Both the position numbers and the translations under genes were made by a program. The notes beneath the pieces were generated by a model. That model ran no database searches. It was not told where the DNA came from and worked only from the letters and a program-made list of their open reading frames with translations. Positions 1 to 14,600 of a stretch of 64,000 bases of DNA are shown here, piece after piece. The DNA comes from Procambarus clarkii (Eukaryota > Arthropoda > Malacostraca > Decapoda > Cambaridae). Where the stretch lies: the NCBI RefSeq assembly GCF_040958095.1, contig NC_091176.1, forward strand, positions 44,950,355 through 45,014,354, in the 5' to 3' direction. Position 1 is the stretch's first letter; every line of letters starts with the position of its first letter.

Positions 1-1143
<1,143 letters not shown>

Positions 1144-1155
1144 ACTCTCCCCCGA
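1144..1155 (-). other. Polypurine tract of retrotransposon 1
   Basis: On the minus strand, a G/A run (cgggggagagt) lies immediately before the TGTGACG start of the 3' LTR, the expected place for the plus-strand primer. Confidence 0.75.
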
Positions 1156-2276
1156 AGCCTGCGGTTCTGGAAGAAGTACGTCGTTATGTGGTGGAGTATT
1201 AGATGAAGTTGCTTCTACTTCATAAACTCTGGAGAGATCATGGGCTAAGATGTTGTCAGACTCTTGGTATAGCGTGTCTCCAGGTTGAATTTCTGCAGTT
1301 AGCAAGCCCATAGTAGAAGACGTTGAGATGAGAAGTGGGCGTGCTGCAGGAGGTGTAGGGTGGTGTGGTCCGTGTTGATGGTGGACCGAGCACTTTTCAG
1401 GTGTGGAGTGAAGTGCTGAAGCTTCAGGATGAGGAAGAGTAGCTCCTTGCCAATTGTTCCGTAGATCCTTGTAGCAGTAGTCGCTGACAGGTGTATTCTT
1501 CTCGCCTCGTTGCTGCATCACGACACCACCAACGTCGGTACCATTGGCGTCGACATGGAGGATGAAGGGCTTATCTGACGAGGTGAGAGTGGAATTAGAA
1601 GAGGGCAAAGGAGCACGATTATTATCCTGAAAGCATTTGGGAAGATCATTAAGGATTTCGGAATTAGAAAGCGCTGACTCCTTGTCAGTGCTTTCGGGAG
1701 GAGAAGCTGGGAAGGTCTCACTGTGGATGTAGGGTTCTGTGAAGGTAGAACAATTAGTCAAGACAGTGGGAGGAGTACCATTATATTGCTTCAGGAGGTT
1801 GACGTGGCACAGCTGGGTCTTCCGCCGCCTATCTGGAGTCTCTATCACGTAGTTGTTATTATTCCTACACTCTTTGACGCAGTAGGGTCCTGAAAACCTG
1901 TTTTGTAAAGGTGAACCTGGGATAGGGAAATAGGCAAGGACGAAGTCTCCCGGCTTGAATTTTCTTACTTTGCTGGTCTGGTCGTAATGAGTCTTCATTC
2001 TCACCTGGGCTTTCAATAGATTATCATGGGCAAAGCGGTGGACTCTCTCTAGAATGTGTTGAAGGTTTTGAAGAAACTGGGGCACATTCTGATGCTCACT
2101 GAAGGTGGCATCTCTGAGAGAGTCTTTGAAAGCCTTAAGGGGAGTACGGCACTTACGGCCGTAGAGCATCTCATAAGGAGATACTCCTAGGGACTCATTG
2201 GGGAGACTTCTGAAAATACACATTATAAGGTCAATCTGCTTATCCCAATCCTTCGAGGTTTCACTACAAAACTTTT

Positions 2277-4937
2277 TCAAGAGTGCTTTGATGGTCTGAT
2301 GACTACGTTCAAGAGAACCCTGTGAAGCAGGATGATAGGGGCTGGACAATACCTGTTTGATGTTGAACTCCTCCAGTGTCCTTTTGAAGAGATCACTGGT
2401 GAAGTTGGTACCACAGTCACTTTGAATCTCCCTGGGAAATCCGTATGAGTGAAGATCTTCAATAGATGTTTTATAACCGTAGCAGCCGTGATGTTCTTCA
2501 CTGGAACTGCTATGGGAAATCTGGTGGTAGGACACAGGATGGTTAGGATGTAGGCGTTACCTGAACTGGTCCGAGGTAAAGGACCAACACAGTCTATTAT
2601 GAGTCTGTGGAAAGGTTCCGCAGGCACCTGTATGGGAATCAGTGGTGCTCTGGGAATGGAGACGTTCGGTTTGCCTGCCATCTGACATGTATGACACTGT
2701 TTTACGTACTGTTTGACGTTATTTACCATACCTGGCCAGTAGTAGTCTTGACGAATCCCATGGTAAGTCTTGTTGAAGCCGTAGTGGGAGAATGCTCCGT
2801 GGGCCAGGTGTAGAATAGTGGGCCGCAGGCTGGTGGGAATCACAAGTTGTTCGATGTTGGCCCAATCGTCCTCCTCCTTCAGTTTACTGGGTCTATATCT
2901 GCGGTAGAGCAAGTCGTTCTCTAGGAAGAACCCAGGAATACTGTCGGGTTGAGTCTCAGCCTGGAAAAACAATGGTGTTAAAGTAAGATCTTCCCTCTGC
3001 AACTTACGGAACTCCAACTTGGTCAGATGCGGGGGTAGTTTCTGAGGGTCTTGAGGGACAGCGGTAGCAGTAGAGTCAGCTGGCTGTGGACGTGCGGCTT
3101 GTGCACGGGTGGTCACGAGAACCGGAGGAGAAACTTCATCACTCTCTTGAACCTCTGCTGGAACATACTCAAGAATAGGGTTTATTGGCACAGAGTTACA
3201 CACCTGGGGTTTGTCCATGACGATCAGGTTGGTCGGTTGCAGGTCTTCTGCCAAGTCGTTGCCTAGGAGAAGTTGCACTCCAGGCATGGGAAAAGGCTTT
3301 TCCCTGACGGCGACTTGGACTTCCCCGTTCACGTAGGGACAATCCAGGTGGACTCTGGCGAGAGGGTATGGAGTGGTAGCAGTGAGGTCAGTGATGAAGA
3401 CGGTTTCTCCGGTGTAGACGATGTTGGGCACAGCCGACTTCAAGATGATCGATTGTAGAGCCGCTGTGTCCCTCAAGATCTTCAATTTGAAACGTCCCTC
3501 CGGATTTGAACCGTTGGCAGAGACAGTTCCAGTATACAGGTGGTTACTGAAAAGAGAAAGATCATTAACATCAACACCAACATTCATCACAGGCTTACCG
3601 GACTTAGGAGGAGTTGGTTTGGGTCTTTGTTGGTCAGTGGTTCCCTTGTATTGAGACTTACCACACTTGTCTATGGTATGTCCATAGAGTCTACAATACT
3701 TGCAGTACAGTTGTGAACCAGCTTGATCGGGGCTCACCTTCTCGTAACTGTACCACGACTTCTTACTGGAGGATGGTTCGGGTGTCAGCCGGTGGATGAG
3801 GCTGTAAGTGTCAGCCGACTTAGCACACTTCAGGTAGTCGGTTTCTTCTTTATCTGCTAAGTAGAGGCGGACAGGAGGTGGCACACGTCTCAGGAATTCT
3901 TCAACAAGCATCAGGTTGACGAGTTCTGTAAAAGTAGAGACATGTGCTGCTTCCAGCCATTTCATGAAATACCTCCGTTTCGTGTTAGCAAACTCGAGGA
4001 AGGTAGTGGTACTTGCCTTCAGGTGGTCACGGAATTTCCTTCTATAACTTTCAGTAGAGAGGAGGTAGGCGTCCAACACTGCTTGTTTCAGAGTGTGGTA
4101 GTCATTCTCAGACGCCAAAGTACTGAGTGTGACTGCAGCTCTACCTGTAAGATGGACTCTGAGAAGTGTGGCCCATTGGTCGACAGGCCAACTGAGTTGA
4201 TTAGCAAGGGTTTCAAAGGTGGTAAAAAACACATCAACTTCTGCTTCTACAAAGGATGGCATTAACTTACTTGCATGTGATATATTAAAACTGACGGGAA
4301 GATTGGCAGTAGCTTGCTGGCGCTGAGTGAAGTGTGAAGTTTCCAAGGCGATTTCGCGTTGACGACACTCTAGAGCCAGAGTCGCTTGTTGCTTGTCATG
4401 CTCGCGTTGCATCTCCAACTCGCGTTGTTTGGTTTCAAGCTGTACGCGTTCCCGCTCCTGGAGTGTTTCAAGCTGTACTCGTTCACGTTCCTGGAGTAGT
4501 GCAACCTCCCGTTCCTGTAGGGTGAGTCCACGTTCGTGTTCTTCTCTCCTCAAAGCAGCTTCGCGTTCTCTGAGGGTGATTTCTCGTTCTTGTTCTTCCC
4601 TTCGTATGGCACCTGCTTCTCTTTGCTGCTCACGTTCAATCTTGGCCAGCTCTAGTTTGAGTTTCAGCGTTGCCAAATCAGTTTTTTCTGAAATATAGTA
4701 AGTTTCATGAGTTTCAGAGTCTATCTTACCTTGCTCTAAATAGTAATCCAGCAACAGGTTGTGTAGGTCATTTTTGTTGGCTTGGTAGGGAACTTCTAGT
4801 TGATACTCATGTGCAAGAGTTTGTAATTCAGTCTTCTTGGCACGACTTAAAGTCCCTATTTCACCTGCTGGATTTGTACGGAAAGCTTGGAGACGAAACA
4901 TGGTGAAATTAGCAAATAAAGGTACACGGATATTCAA
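2277..4937 (-). pseudogene. Gag-protease-integrase N-terminal part (retrotransposon 1)
   Basis: An 886-codon frame; the likely start is the internal Met at 4901 (MFRLQAF). In order: a SAP-like helical segment; a long Arg/Glu coiled coil (about residues 95-215); a SCAN-like capsid (YRRKFRDHL near 300, then LMLVEEFLRRVP); a CCHC knuckle CKYCRLYGHTIDKC (about 412-426); a protease with RDTAALQS, where the usual DTG is DTA; the integrase HHCC zinc site (about 712-750); and the first catalytic Asp (LIIDCVGPLP, about 779). Near 2450 a frameshift ends the integrase match, which continues in the overlapping frame. Gag and pol share one frame with no stop between them, unlike the element at 8214-17500. 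The altered protease and the frameshift make it non-functional. Confidence 0.88.
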
Positions 4938-5768
4938 TAGTGAATGTCAGAAACAGGACAACGTGGCAACTGGTACCTATCCTGTGTGATCTTTAACAAT
5001 TAAAGTTAAGTAAAAGATGTTAAATGATTAAATTAAATCAAGGGCGCAGGAAATCTTGTACCCGGTACTCATGTAAGAGGATAAGGGCAAGAAAATCCTA
5101 CTAACAAATGAAACAGAGTTTCGAAAACAAATGAAACAATTAAATGCTTCAAAAGTAAAATTGGTAGTCCAAGAATGTAGGCATACCTTGCCGAGTCTCT
5201 ATAGGACATAAAGCAAGTTTTTCCTACTGAATTTAATATGATACTTACAGAATTAGCGAACTTTTGTGCTCTGAAAAGTAAGCTAATTCCCTACCGTTGT
5301 ATGTATCATCATCTCTGACTGACGTGTAGGGGTGCGAGGTGTCAACTGGTGACGAGAACTGCTGCTGAGGTCCCAATTCAGCAACTAAAGTTCGAGCTAG
5401 AGGAACTATGGCCCTCTTTGTCCTCCTACAGTCAGATTGCAGAAGATTGGGTACTCTTGACCCGGGGCAGACCACAGTACCAGGGTACCAATATGATGAT
5501 CTGTCAAAATGAGAAATATTCAAGAGACAAAGATGGTAAACACGAGTAATAACAAGGAGGGAGAGATGACCAATTAAGAGTATGACTGCGGCCTACAGTC
5601 ACCACGTAATCCAAAGTTGTCTCACCTTCACCATATGTTACTCTCGTAATGCACAATACACCGCACCTTATAAAAAATGAAATTGAATATGAAAAATAGT
5701 AAAGCTACGTTAACAAAGTTAAATACGCTTACCATAAATTACCACTTGGCACCAGTACCTGAGTGAAA
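4938..5768 (-). other. Untranslated leader of retrotransposon 1
   Basis: About 0.83 kb between the primer-binding site and gag. I see no conserved protein here. It would hold packaging signals if the element were active. Confidence 0.6.
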
Positions 5769-5786
5769 CTCCCGGACAGGCCCCCA
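5769..5786 (-). other. Primer-binding site, tRNA-Pro-like
   Basis: The minus strand reads TGGGGGCCTGTCCGGGAG, seven bases inside the 5' LTR. It starts with the TGG complementary to a tRNA CCA end and is close to the tRNA-Pro primer site of murine leukaemia virus-type retroviruses (about three differences). The same motif lies inside the LTR of the element at 8214. Confidence 0.75.
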
Positions 5787-5793
5787 TATAACT

Positions 5794-7274
<1,481 letters not shown>

Positions 7275-8172
7275 ATATATTATTAAATATGACCGAAAAA
7301 GTAAGATTAATAATTCTAACACGAATTTTCTCAATCTTTCGTACATTTCGTTTCACTGTTGGAGGTAAATCAAAAATCAATTCTTCAAAATTCATTTTTA
7401 TTTCTAGTCTGACGCGACACGAGCACGTTTCGTAAAACTTATTACATTTTCAAAGACTTTAGTTCACAAATACAGAACTGTATAGAACTTACGCATCTCC
7501 GGTTTTATATCTACATTTGTGTGAGGTGGAAGGGGTGATGTGGCATTAACACAAGACAGAACAAGGTGTGGTATTAATAGGGTATTAATTTCATCAACAC
7601 AAGACAGAACACGAAACAATGGATATTGAATAGAAGTGTTTGTAGAAAGCCTATTAGTCCATATTTCTTGATGCTTCTATATTGGAGCGGAGTCTTGAGG
7701 TGGGTAACTCCGCTCCAATATAGAAGCATCAAGAAATATGGACCAATAGGCTTTCTACAAACACTTCTATTCAATATCCATTGTTTCGTGTTCTGTCTTG
7801 TGTTGATGAATATTAATACCCTATTAATACTCTTGTTCTGTCTTGTGTTGATGAAATTAATACCCTATTAATACCACACCTTGTTCTGTCTTGTGTTAAT
7901 GCCACATCACCCCTTCCACCTCACTCAAATGTAGATATAAAATCGGAGATGCGTAAGTTCTATTCAGTTGTGTATTTGTGAACTAAAGTCTTTGAAAATG
8001 TAATAAGTTTTACGAAACGCGCTCGTGTCGCGTCAGACTAGAAATAAAAATGAATTTTGGAGAATTGATTTTTGATTTACCTCCAACAGTGAAACGAAAT
8101 GTACGAAAGATTGAGAAAATTCGTGTTAGAATTATTAATCTTACTTTTTCGGTCATATTTAATAATATATGT
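7275..8172. mobile_element. Foldback element: ~0.9-kb palindrome
   Basis: The sequence from atatattattaaatatgacc (about 7275) returns as its reverse complement ending near 8170. The two arms are about 420 and 470 bp and meet at a short spacer near 7695-7707 (ggagcggagt / actccgctcc). Arm matches are near-perfect over most of their length. The right arm carries an extra tandem copy of ~43 bp around 7806-7862. No credible protein; the mirrored frames on the two strands simply reflect the palindrome. AT tracts lie at both ends, like the TIR elements to the left. Confidence 0.88.
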
Positions 8173-8213
8173 CTACAGGAAAGACTGCTACCAAAATATA
8201 CTAATATATATAT

Positions 8214-10231
8214 TGTTATGATCTCAGCCTACAGGACAAACGAGTCTCCCTCCTTGAGAGTTATTCGTCAAGCCTGACCTGATTAGAAGGTCTTGCGAAT
8301 ATTGAAGTGATAACGCATATGTAAAATAGTTGCTTGGATATGTATAACAGTTTGAGATCATGGGCAATGAAGAAGAAAACAGATAAATGACTGGCGAGGA
8401 GATGTGGACATTTTGCTGGAGGCGTGAGGCTCGCTTCCGGAGGACCTTGACCTCACTTGAGTGCCAGACATCGCAGGGGGAAGCCGCGCTCCATTTGAGC
8501 TCCCGCCAGAAGGGAACCCCTAGTGATATATCTCGAAGAGAAGAGAAGTGTGTAGACGTGCCAGCTGTGGAACCGAGCTGGGAACGTTGTGGTATCAAGT
8601 CCTGGTCGACGAGCAGAGTTTAATAAGCTACTCAGAGGCATTTTCGTGGGCTGTGTGGAGCGCCCTGACCAGACGCCGTCAGAGGAAAAGCGCCCTCGAT
8701 CAGTTAATCTGTGGTAAGCACGATATACGCCAGTTCATAGTGATCACTTGTAGTTGGTCGTGTGCCCAGCGACGGTAGCAATGTTTATTTATAAGTTAGA
8801 CATGTTTTAATAAGGCAGAAAGCCTGAAATAGGAGAGTGAAGAGGGAGGAGCACGGAGCGACGTCCGCCCCCTCTGAGCGCTGGCGGACGACTGAGGGAG
8901 CCTGGCTCTTGACGGAGGAAGACCCTCCCAGCGAGTGAGGACCGCCGCCAGGCGAGGTGGAGTATGGACCCGCCCAAAACGGGGGAGTCCACTCTCACTG
9001 TATGTAGAGAACAGATAGAGGTTTGAGGCAAGCATATTGTGTGGTTATTTTTGTTTATGTGTTAAAGGGGAACATTTTATTGGAGTGTCGATGGGTTGCA
9101 GGTTTGTTTTTTGGGGAAGAAGTTGCTGAGAACTTCGAAGCCAGCAGATGAAGTAGCTGATGAGACTCCAAGGTAGTGGAGCAGAGGACCTCGAGCTGTG
9201 AAGAGAAGCAGCAGTGAAGAGGAGTGTCACGTGCTTCTGTAGAGGTGGAGAAGCACCATAGTTGCTCGGGGAAACTTCATGGTGTAGCAGCCAAGAGAGC
9301 TGTGGAGGACCCTAGCAGAAGGGTGAAGCACCGTAGTTGCTCAAGGAAACTTCATGATAGCAGCCTGGAGGAGCTGCAGAGGATCCTGGTAGTGAAGCCC
9401 GGAAGAACCTAAGGATATTAGGGTAGTGAACTTCCAGAGGTGGAAGGGGAAGTTCTGGTAGATTACTTATAGGGAGTTGATAGTGTTTGGTTGTCATTAG
9501 TGTGCAAGACGCAGTGAGAGGTGAGTGACTGTTGGCATTCTTATGTCAAGGAGTTTTTTATACTGAAGTATCAATGAACATTTATACTGGTATATGTTAT
9601 TGCATTCAAATGCTGATTTTCTATATATATATGTTATCTTGCTGATGGTGCAACAGTGTATGTAGGCTGGATCAACTTGAGGAGGTTGATAGTATCAGGT
9701 GGTGAACCAGGAGATAGGATACCACTTGATAAGCTGATAATAGAGTTCTGATGGTGTTGGAGTGCAATCTGATTGTGATATTATAGAGTATAGGATTCAT
9801 TATTATTATATGTGTGTATGTATCGTGTATGTGCTTTGTCCAGTAAATGTGTCACAATTTGCTGGTGTTTGCCCTTGTCCTAGTGAGGCTTCCCAGGAGG
9901 TAGTAAAGAAGGAGAGAGAGAGAGAAAGAACCAAGAACCACTGCCGTGGACAGGGTAGGAGGTAATACTAGTAAGTCATAGGGGATTGAGGAGATCATAT
10001 CTCATAAGGAGAGAGTGGGGAGTCACAGCGGCTCGAGTGGGTGTGTGCACGTGACAACGAGGCTAAGTGTTGGAGCCGCATCCCCTAAACGTGTGACGTT
10101 GAGCCCCTCTCCAAGAGCCAGAAGCGCCAAGGGTGATCTCCTAGTATAAGCACTCTGCCGAGTTGTGGGTTGGGTTGTCCATAGAGAAGGATCAACGACG
10201 ACAACACCAACCAACCCACAGTCTATAATAA
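8214..10231 (+). repeat. 5' LTR of retrotransposon 2
   Basis: About 2018 bp starting TGTTATGATCTCAGCC; end set by loss of identity with 15483-17500 after gtctataataa. No protein-coding ORF of note. The 3' end lacks a clear CA, so the last one or two bases are uncertain. It would carry promoter and polyadenylation signals, but I cannot place them with confidence. Confidence 0.92.
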
Positions 10232-10233
10232 AT

Positions 10234-10253
10234 TGGGGGCCTGTGTCCGGGAG
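10234..10253 (+). other. Primer-binding site, tRNA-Pro-like
   Basis: TGGGGGCCTGTGTCCGGGAG, two bases after the 5' LTR. Same core as the site in retrotransposon 1 (5769-5786) with an extra GT, and similar to the tRNA-Pro site of murine leukaemia-type retroviruses. Confidence 0.75.
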
Positions 10254-10367
10254 AGTGAACTGACACACCCACACCCTGTCCAAGAGTGGATTTGTACACC
10301 CCTGCTGAGATAAACTGTGTGACCGCAGGTGTATACTCTCTCTCATGGGAAGACTCACAGGACAAAG

Positions 10368-11684
10368 ATGGATAAGGTGCAAGCGTTTGTGGAGTCAGGC
10401 AAGCCTGAGGACTTGGAAGGTTGCACGAGGGATCAATTGAGACAAATAGCAGAAAAATGTGGCCTTAGGTTGAAAGCATCTAAAGTAGCTGGGATGAAGG
10501 ATGAGATCCTGAGGCAGTTAAGAGCCAAAAATGAAGCGGCAGAGCAAGGAGCCCAAAAAGGAGCTGAAAGTGGAAAGGAGGATGATGGGCAGGATGAAGT
10601 GAGATCCCAGGGATCGAGTAGGAGCAGCAAGAGTAGCCGCAGTAGCAGGAGTAGCCGAAATAGGAGCTTGGAGAGATTCCAGTTAGAGCTCCAGATGCAG
10701 CAACAACGAGAGGACAAGGAGAGACAGTTCCAGCTGGAAAAGATGAAATTAGAACTCCAGATGAAGAATGAAGCAGAGAAGGAAAAAGGAAAAACCAGAC
10801 TGGAAATAGAAAAAGAGAAAGCAAGACTAGAGGTGGAGAAAGAAAAAGAGAAAACCAGAGTAAGAGAACTGGAGTTGGTACAGGAGAAAGAAAAAGAGAA
10901 AACCAGAGTAAGGGAACTGGAGTTGGAACAGGAGAAAGAAAAAGCCCAAGTCGAAAAAGAAAAAGAGAGAACAAAACAAATGCAGATAGAAGCGAATAGA
11001 ACCTTGGCTGAGCGAAGGATTGAACATGGGTTGCCAGAGAGCACCACCCAGGTATCACACCCACCAGATGTTAGGGTTAGGGAGAAGGACATTCCCTTGT
11101 TTGTTCCAAAAGAGGCAGAGAACTTTTTCGAGCACTTTGAAAAAGTAGCCAGTATCAAGGAGTGGCCACAGGAGGAATGGGCCCAGCTGGTCCAGTTAAG
11201 ATTGACCGGTGCAGCCAGGGAGGCATACACCCAATTGTCACTGGAAGAGTGCCAGGATTATGCCACGGTAAAGAGCAGCATATTGCGCTCGTTTCAGTTA
11301 ACCCCAGAAGCTTATAGAAAGCGTTTCAGAGAGATGGTGAAAGTTGGAGCATGTACGTTTGCTGAGACAGCAAGGGATCTGGAAAGACGATTCCAGAAGT
11401 GGATTGAGGCTGCTGGAGTTGGATCTTACGCTGACCTGAAGCAACTGATGGTCATGGAGAAGTTCTTGGAGATGATGCATCCCGAAACAAAGTTCAAGAT
11501 GCAAGAAGCAAGGATAAAGGAGGTGAAAGATGCCGCAGATAGGGCGGATATGATTACTGAAGCATACAAGAGCTTAAGAGAGAACAGAGTAAGAAGCGAG
11601 GCGAGACGCAGCAATAGCAGACCCAGTGGAGTCTGGGGAGGAAGAAGTTTTGGGGGGCAGACAAGCAGACCAGCTAGTTTTTAG
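10368..11684 (+). CDS. gag: Gag polyprotein with SCAN-like capsid (retrotransposon 2)
   Basis: 438 residues from the Met at 10368 (MDKVQAFVESG); an upstream in-frame ATG at 10329 would add 13 residues and is less likely. Residues 1-55 form a SAP-like helical segment (LRQIAEKCGLRLKAS). Residues about 85-225 are a very charged Lys/Glu coiled coil with repeated KEKEKTRVRELELEQE-type units. Residues about 240-410 are the capsid, with a C-terminal part resembling a SCAN domain (YRKRFREM, then LMVMEKFLEMM). There is no zinc knuckle before the stop; it lies beyond the TAG at 11682-11684 in the same frame. The protein would form the retrotransposon particle in the cytoplasm. Function is from family knowledge; the domains are seen in the sequence. 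Confidence 0.9.
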   Translation: MDKVQAFVESGKPEDLEGCTRDQLRQIAEKCGLRLKASKVAGMKDEILRQLRAKNEAAEQGAQKGAESGKEDDGQDEVRSQGSSRSSKSSRSSRSSRNRSLERFQLELQMQQQREDKERQFQLEKMKLELQMKNEAEKEKGKTRLEIEKEKARLEVEKEKEKTRVRELELVQEKEKEKTRVRELELEQEKEKAQVEKEKERTKQMQIEANRTLAERRIEHGLPESTTQVSHPPDVRVREKDIPLFVPKEAENFFEHFEKVASIKEWPQEEWAQLVQLRLTGAAREAYTQLSLEECQDYATVKSSILRSFQLTPEAYRKRFREMVKVGACTFAETARDLERRFQKWIEAAGVGSYADLKQLMVMEKFLEMMHPETKFKMQEARIKEVKDAADRADMITEAYKSLRENRVRSEARRSNSRPSGVWGGRSFGGQTSRPASF

Positions 11685-14600
11685 CCCCAGGAAGGAAAGT
11701 TGCCGAGTCCGCCTGCTGGAGGTAAGCAGGAAAATAAAAATGTGCAGAGGAGACAAGAGTCCAATGAAGCTCCACAGAGTATGAGTAGTACATCTGGCCC
11801 GAGGAACTCCAATACGAGTGGGCAGAGTCAGAGCCACTCGGGGGCGTATAGGAGAGATTTCTCCCAAATGAGATGCTACAAGTGCAACAGATCAGGTCAC
11901 ATGATGCGAGATTGTCGGCAGGGCAAGAGAGTCGTGGCCCTGACGACATGTGATCCCCGGAAGAAGTACGTTGATGTACAACAAGACAAACCACAGAAGG
12001 TAGATTTGATGAACGAGCGGTATAGGCCGTTCATTAGTAAAGGTTGGGTCGGCATAGAAGGTCAACCCGAGGTGGAGGTTAGTATCCTCAGAGATACTGG
12101 AGCCAATCAGAGCTTGATTCTGAGAGGCCTAATAAGAAATGATCGACTGTTAGCTGGCAGTAGGAGGATAAAGGTTCATGGGTTGTTGTCTAAGAGTGAC
12201 ATGCCCGTGTGTGCTGTCCAGTTGAAGTCAGATTATTTGTCGGCGGAGGTGATGTTGGGAGTGTGCCCCAACATACCTGTTCCAGGAGTCCAAGTGATCC
12301 TGGGGAACGACTTGTGTGGGTCCAAGGTGCTGCCAGAGCTGATAGTAAAAGCTGTGCCGGAGGTGAACCAGAAGGACCGCGGTACAAGTGGAACGCCGGA
12401 CAAGATAGATCTAGCCAGCATCCTTGAAAATGAGGCAGAGGACAGTCAAGTCATCGTATACCCGGCCTGTGTAGTGACAGAGTCGGACGTAGCCGCCGAG
12501 GAAGACATTGGAGATGATATGGCAGTGTCGACTCCACCAAGGGAGGAGGTCAACATGGACATGTCTGGGCTGTTCGACGAAGATCGAGCTCAGAAGAATG
12601 AGGATTCGAGGAGACAGGAAGTGAAAATGACCCTACCTGAAAAGTTCAGCGTGAACCGAGCGGACCTGATTAGGGCTCAGAAAGAGGAGTTTATAGATCT
12701 AATCAGGGAGGCAAAAGGGGGAAATTCATGTCCGGAGTCCCCCGTGTATTACTACTTGGACGATGATGTACTAATGAGGAAATGGCGACCGGACAAAGCC
12801 GGCGCAGATAAGGTATGGTTGGAGAAGCACCAAGTGTTAGTGCCGAAGGAGTTTAGGGCGGCTGTGTTAGAACTAGCCCACTCCGTAGATATGGCAGGGC
12901 ACTTGGGGGTGAAGAAGACCGTAAATAAGGTGCAGGAGCACTTCTACTGGCCGAACGTGTGGAAGGAGGTAAAGAAATATTGTAGGACATGTTTGGCGTG
13001 CCAACGTGCAGGTAAGCCGGCTCCGGCTATACCAAAGGCACCCTTAAAGCCCATACCGGCATTTGGCGAGCCTTTTGAGAGAGTCTTGATAGACTGTGTA
13101 GGTCCGTTGCCGAGGACCAGAAAAGGCCACGAGTACTTACTGACCATAATGTGCACGGCCACCCGTTTCCCTGAAGCAATCCCCCTGAGAAGAGTGACGT
13201 CGAGAGCCGTTCTGGATAGACTACAGAACTACATTGCGTGGGTAGGAATGCCCAAAGTTATCCAGACGGACCAGGGGAGTGTCTTCCAGTCGAAGTTGTT
13301 TAGGGAAACTGTGAAAGGATGGAGAGTAGAGCAAGTGCGCTCGTCACCGTATCACCCTCAGTCGCAGGGAGCATTGGAGCGTTTCCATGGAACGCTAAAG
13401 AGCTTGTTGAGGATATACTGCGCTGAGGAAGGGAGTAGTTGGGACGAGGCATTACCATCCGTGTTGTTCGCCATCAGGGATGCGGTAGTAGAATCACTCG
13501 GATTCACCCCATTTCAACTGGTGTACGGACACTCCGTGAGGAGCCCAGTGGGCGTGCTGAAGGAGCAGCTCACCGTGGATAGGCCTAAGGTGGACGTGGG
13601 AAAATATGTGAAGACTTTTAGAGAGCGACTCTCTAGGGCCAGAGATTTGGCCAAGGAAAATTTGAGGACATCCCAGGCAGAGATGGTAAGGTACGCCGAC
13701 AGGAAGGCGAAGGGCAGGAAATTTCAAGGAGATCAGGTGTTAGTCCTGCTACCGGTAAAAGGAAGTATATACGAGTCGAGATTTTGTGGACCATATACCA
13801 TCCAGAAGGCATTAGGGGATGTGAATTATGTAATCCACATGCCAGATCGTCCGAGGAAGTCACAGGTTTGCCACGTGAACATGATAAAGAGGTACTATGA
13901 CAGAGATAAGCCTCTAGGCGATGAAGAACCGATGGAAACCCCATTGCAGGCGACGGTGCTGTGTGGAGGAGACGGAAAAGGGATAGAAGAGGAGAACTGT
14001 AAGTTAGAGAAGGCCGATGGCGCGAAGATATCAAATACAGAAAGCCTGGCCAAGATAGGTGAGCGTCTGGGTCATTTGGAGGATGACCAACGACAGGAGC
14101 TAGTGGAGATCCTACGGAGGAATAAGTCGTTATTCACGGACGTGCCTAGAAGACACCGCGGAACGGTGCACGAAGTGAATGTAGGGAGTGCTGAGCCCAT
14201 CAAGCAGCACCCTTACAGAGTTAACCCGGAGAAAGCAGCGGCAATGAGAGCAGAAGTGAAGTATCTGCTAGATAACGACTTGGCAGAGGTTAGCGACAGT
14301 GACTGGAGTTCGCCGTGCCTCCTCGTGAAGAAGAGTGACGGCACGTACCGGTTCTGTACCGATTATAGGAAAGTGAATGCACTCACGGTCGCTGACTCGT
14401 TTCCGATACCGCGCATTGACGATTGCATAGATCGGATTGGGAGTGCACGGTATGTCTCGAAGATAGACCTGTTGAAGGGATACTACCAGATTCCCCTGTC
14501 TGAGGAGGCCAAGAGGATCTCAGCGTTCGTGACACCCGACGGCTTGTACCAATATAAAGTGGTGCCGTTCGGAATGAAGAATAGTGGTAGTTGTTTTCAA

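Noticed and set aside
10433..11230. Minus-strand 265-codon frame opposite gag
   Set aside because: A Ser/Phe-rich mirror of the Lys/Glu coiled coil of gag; a shadow ORF.
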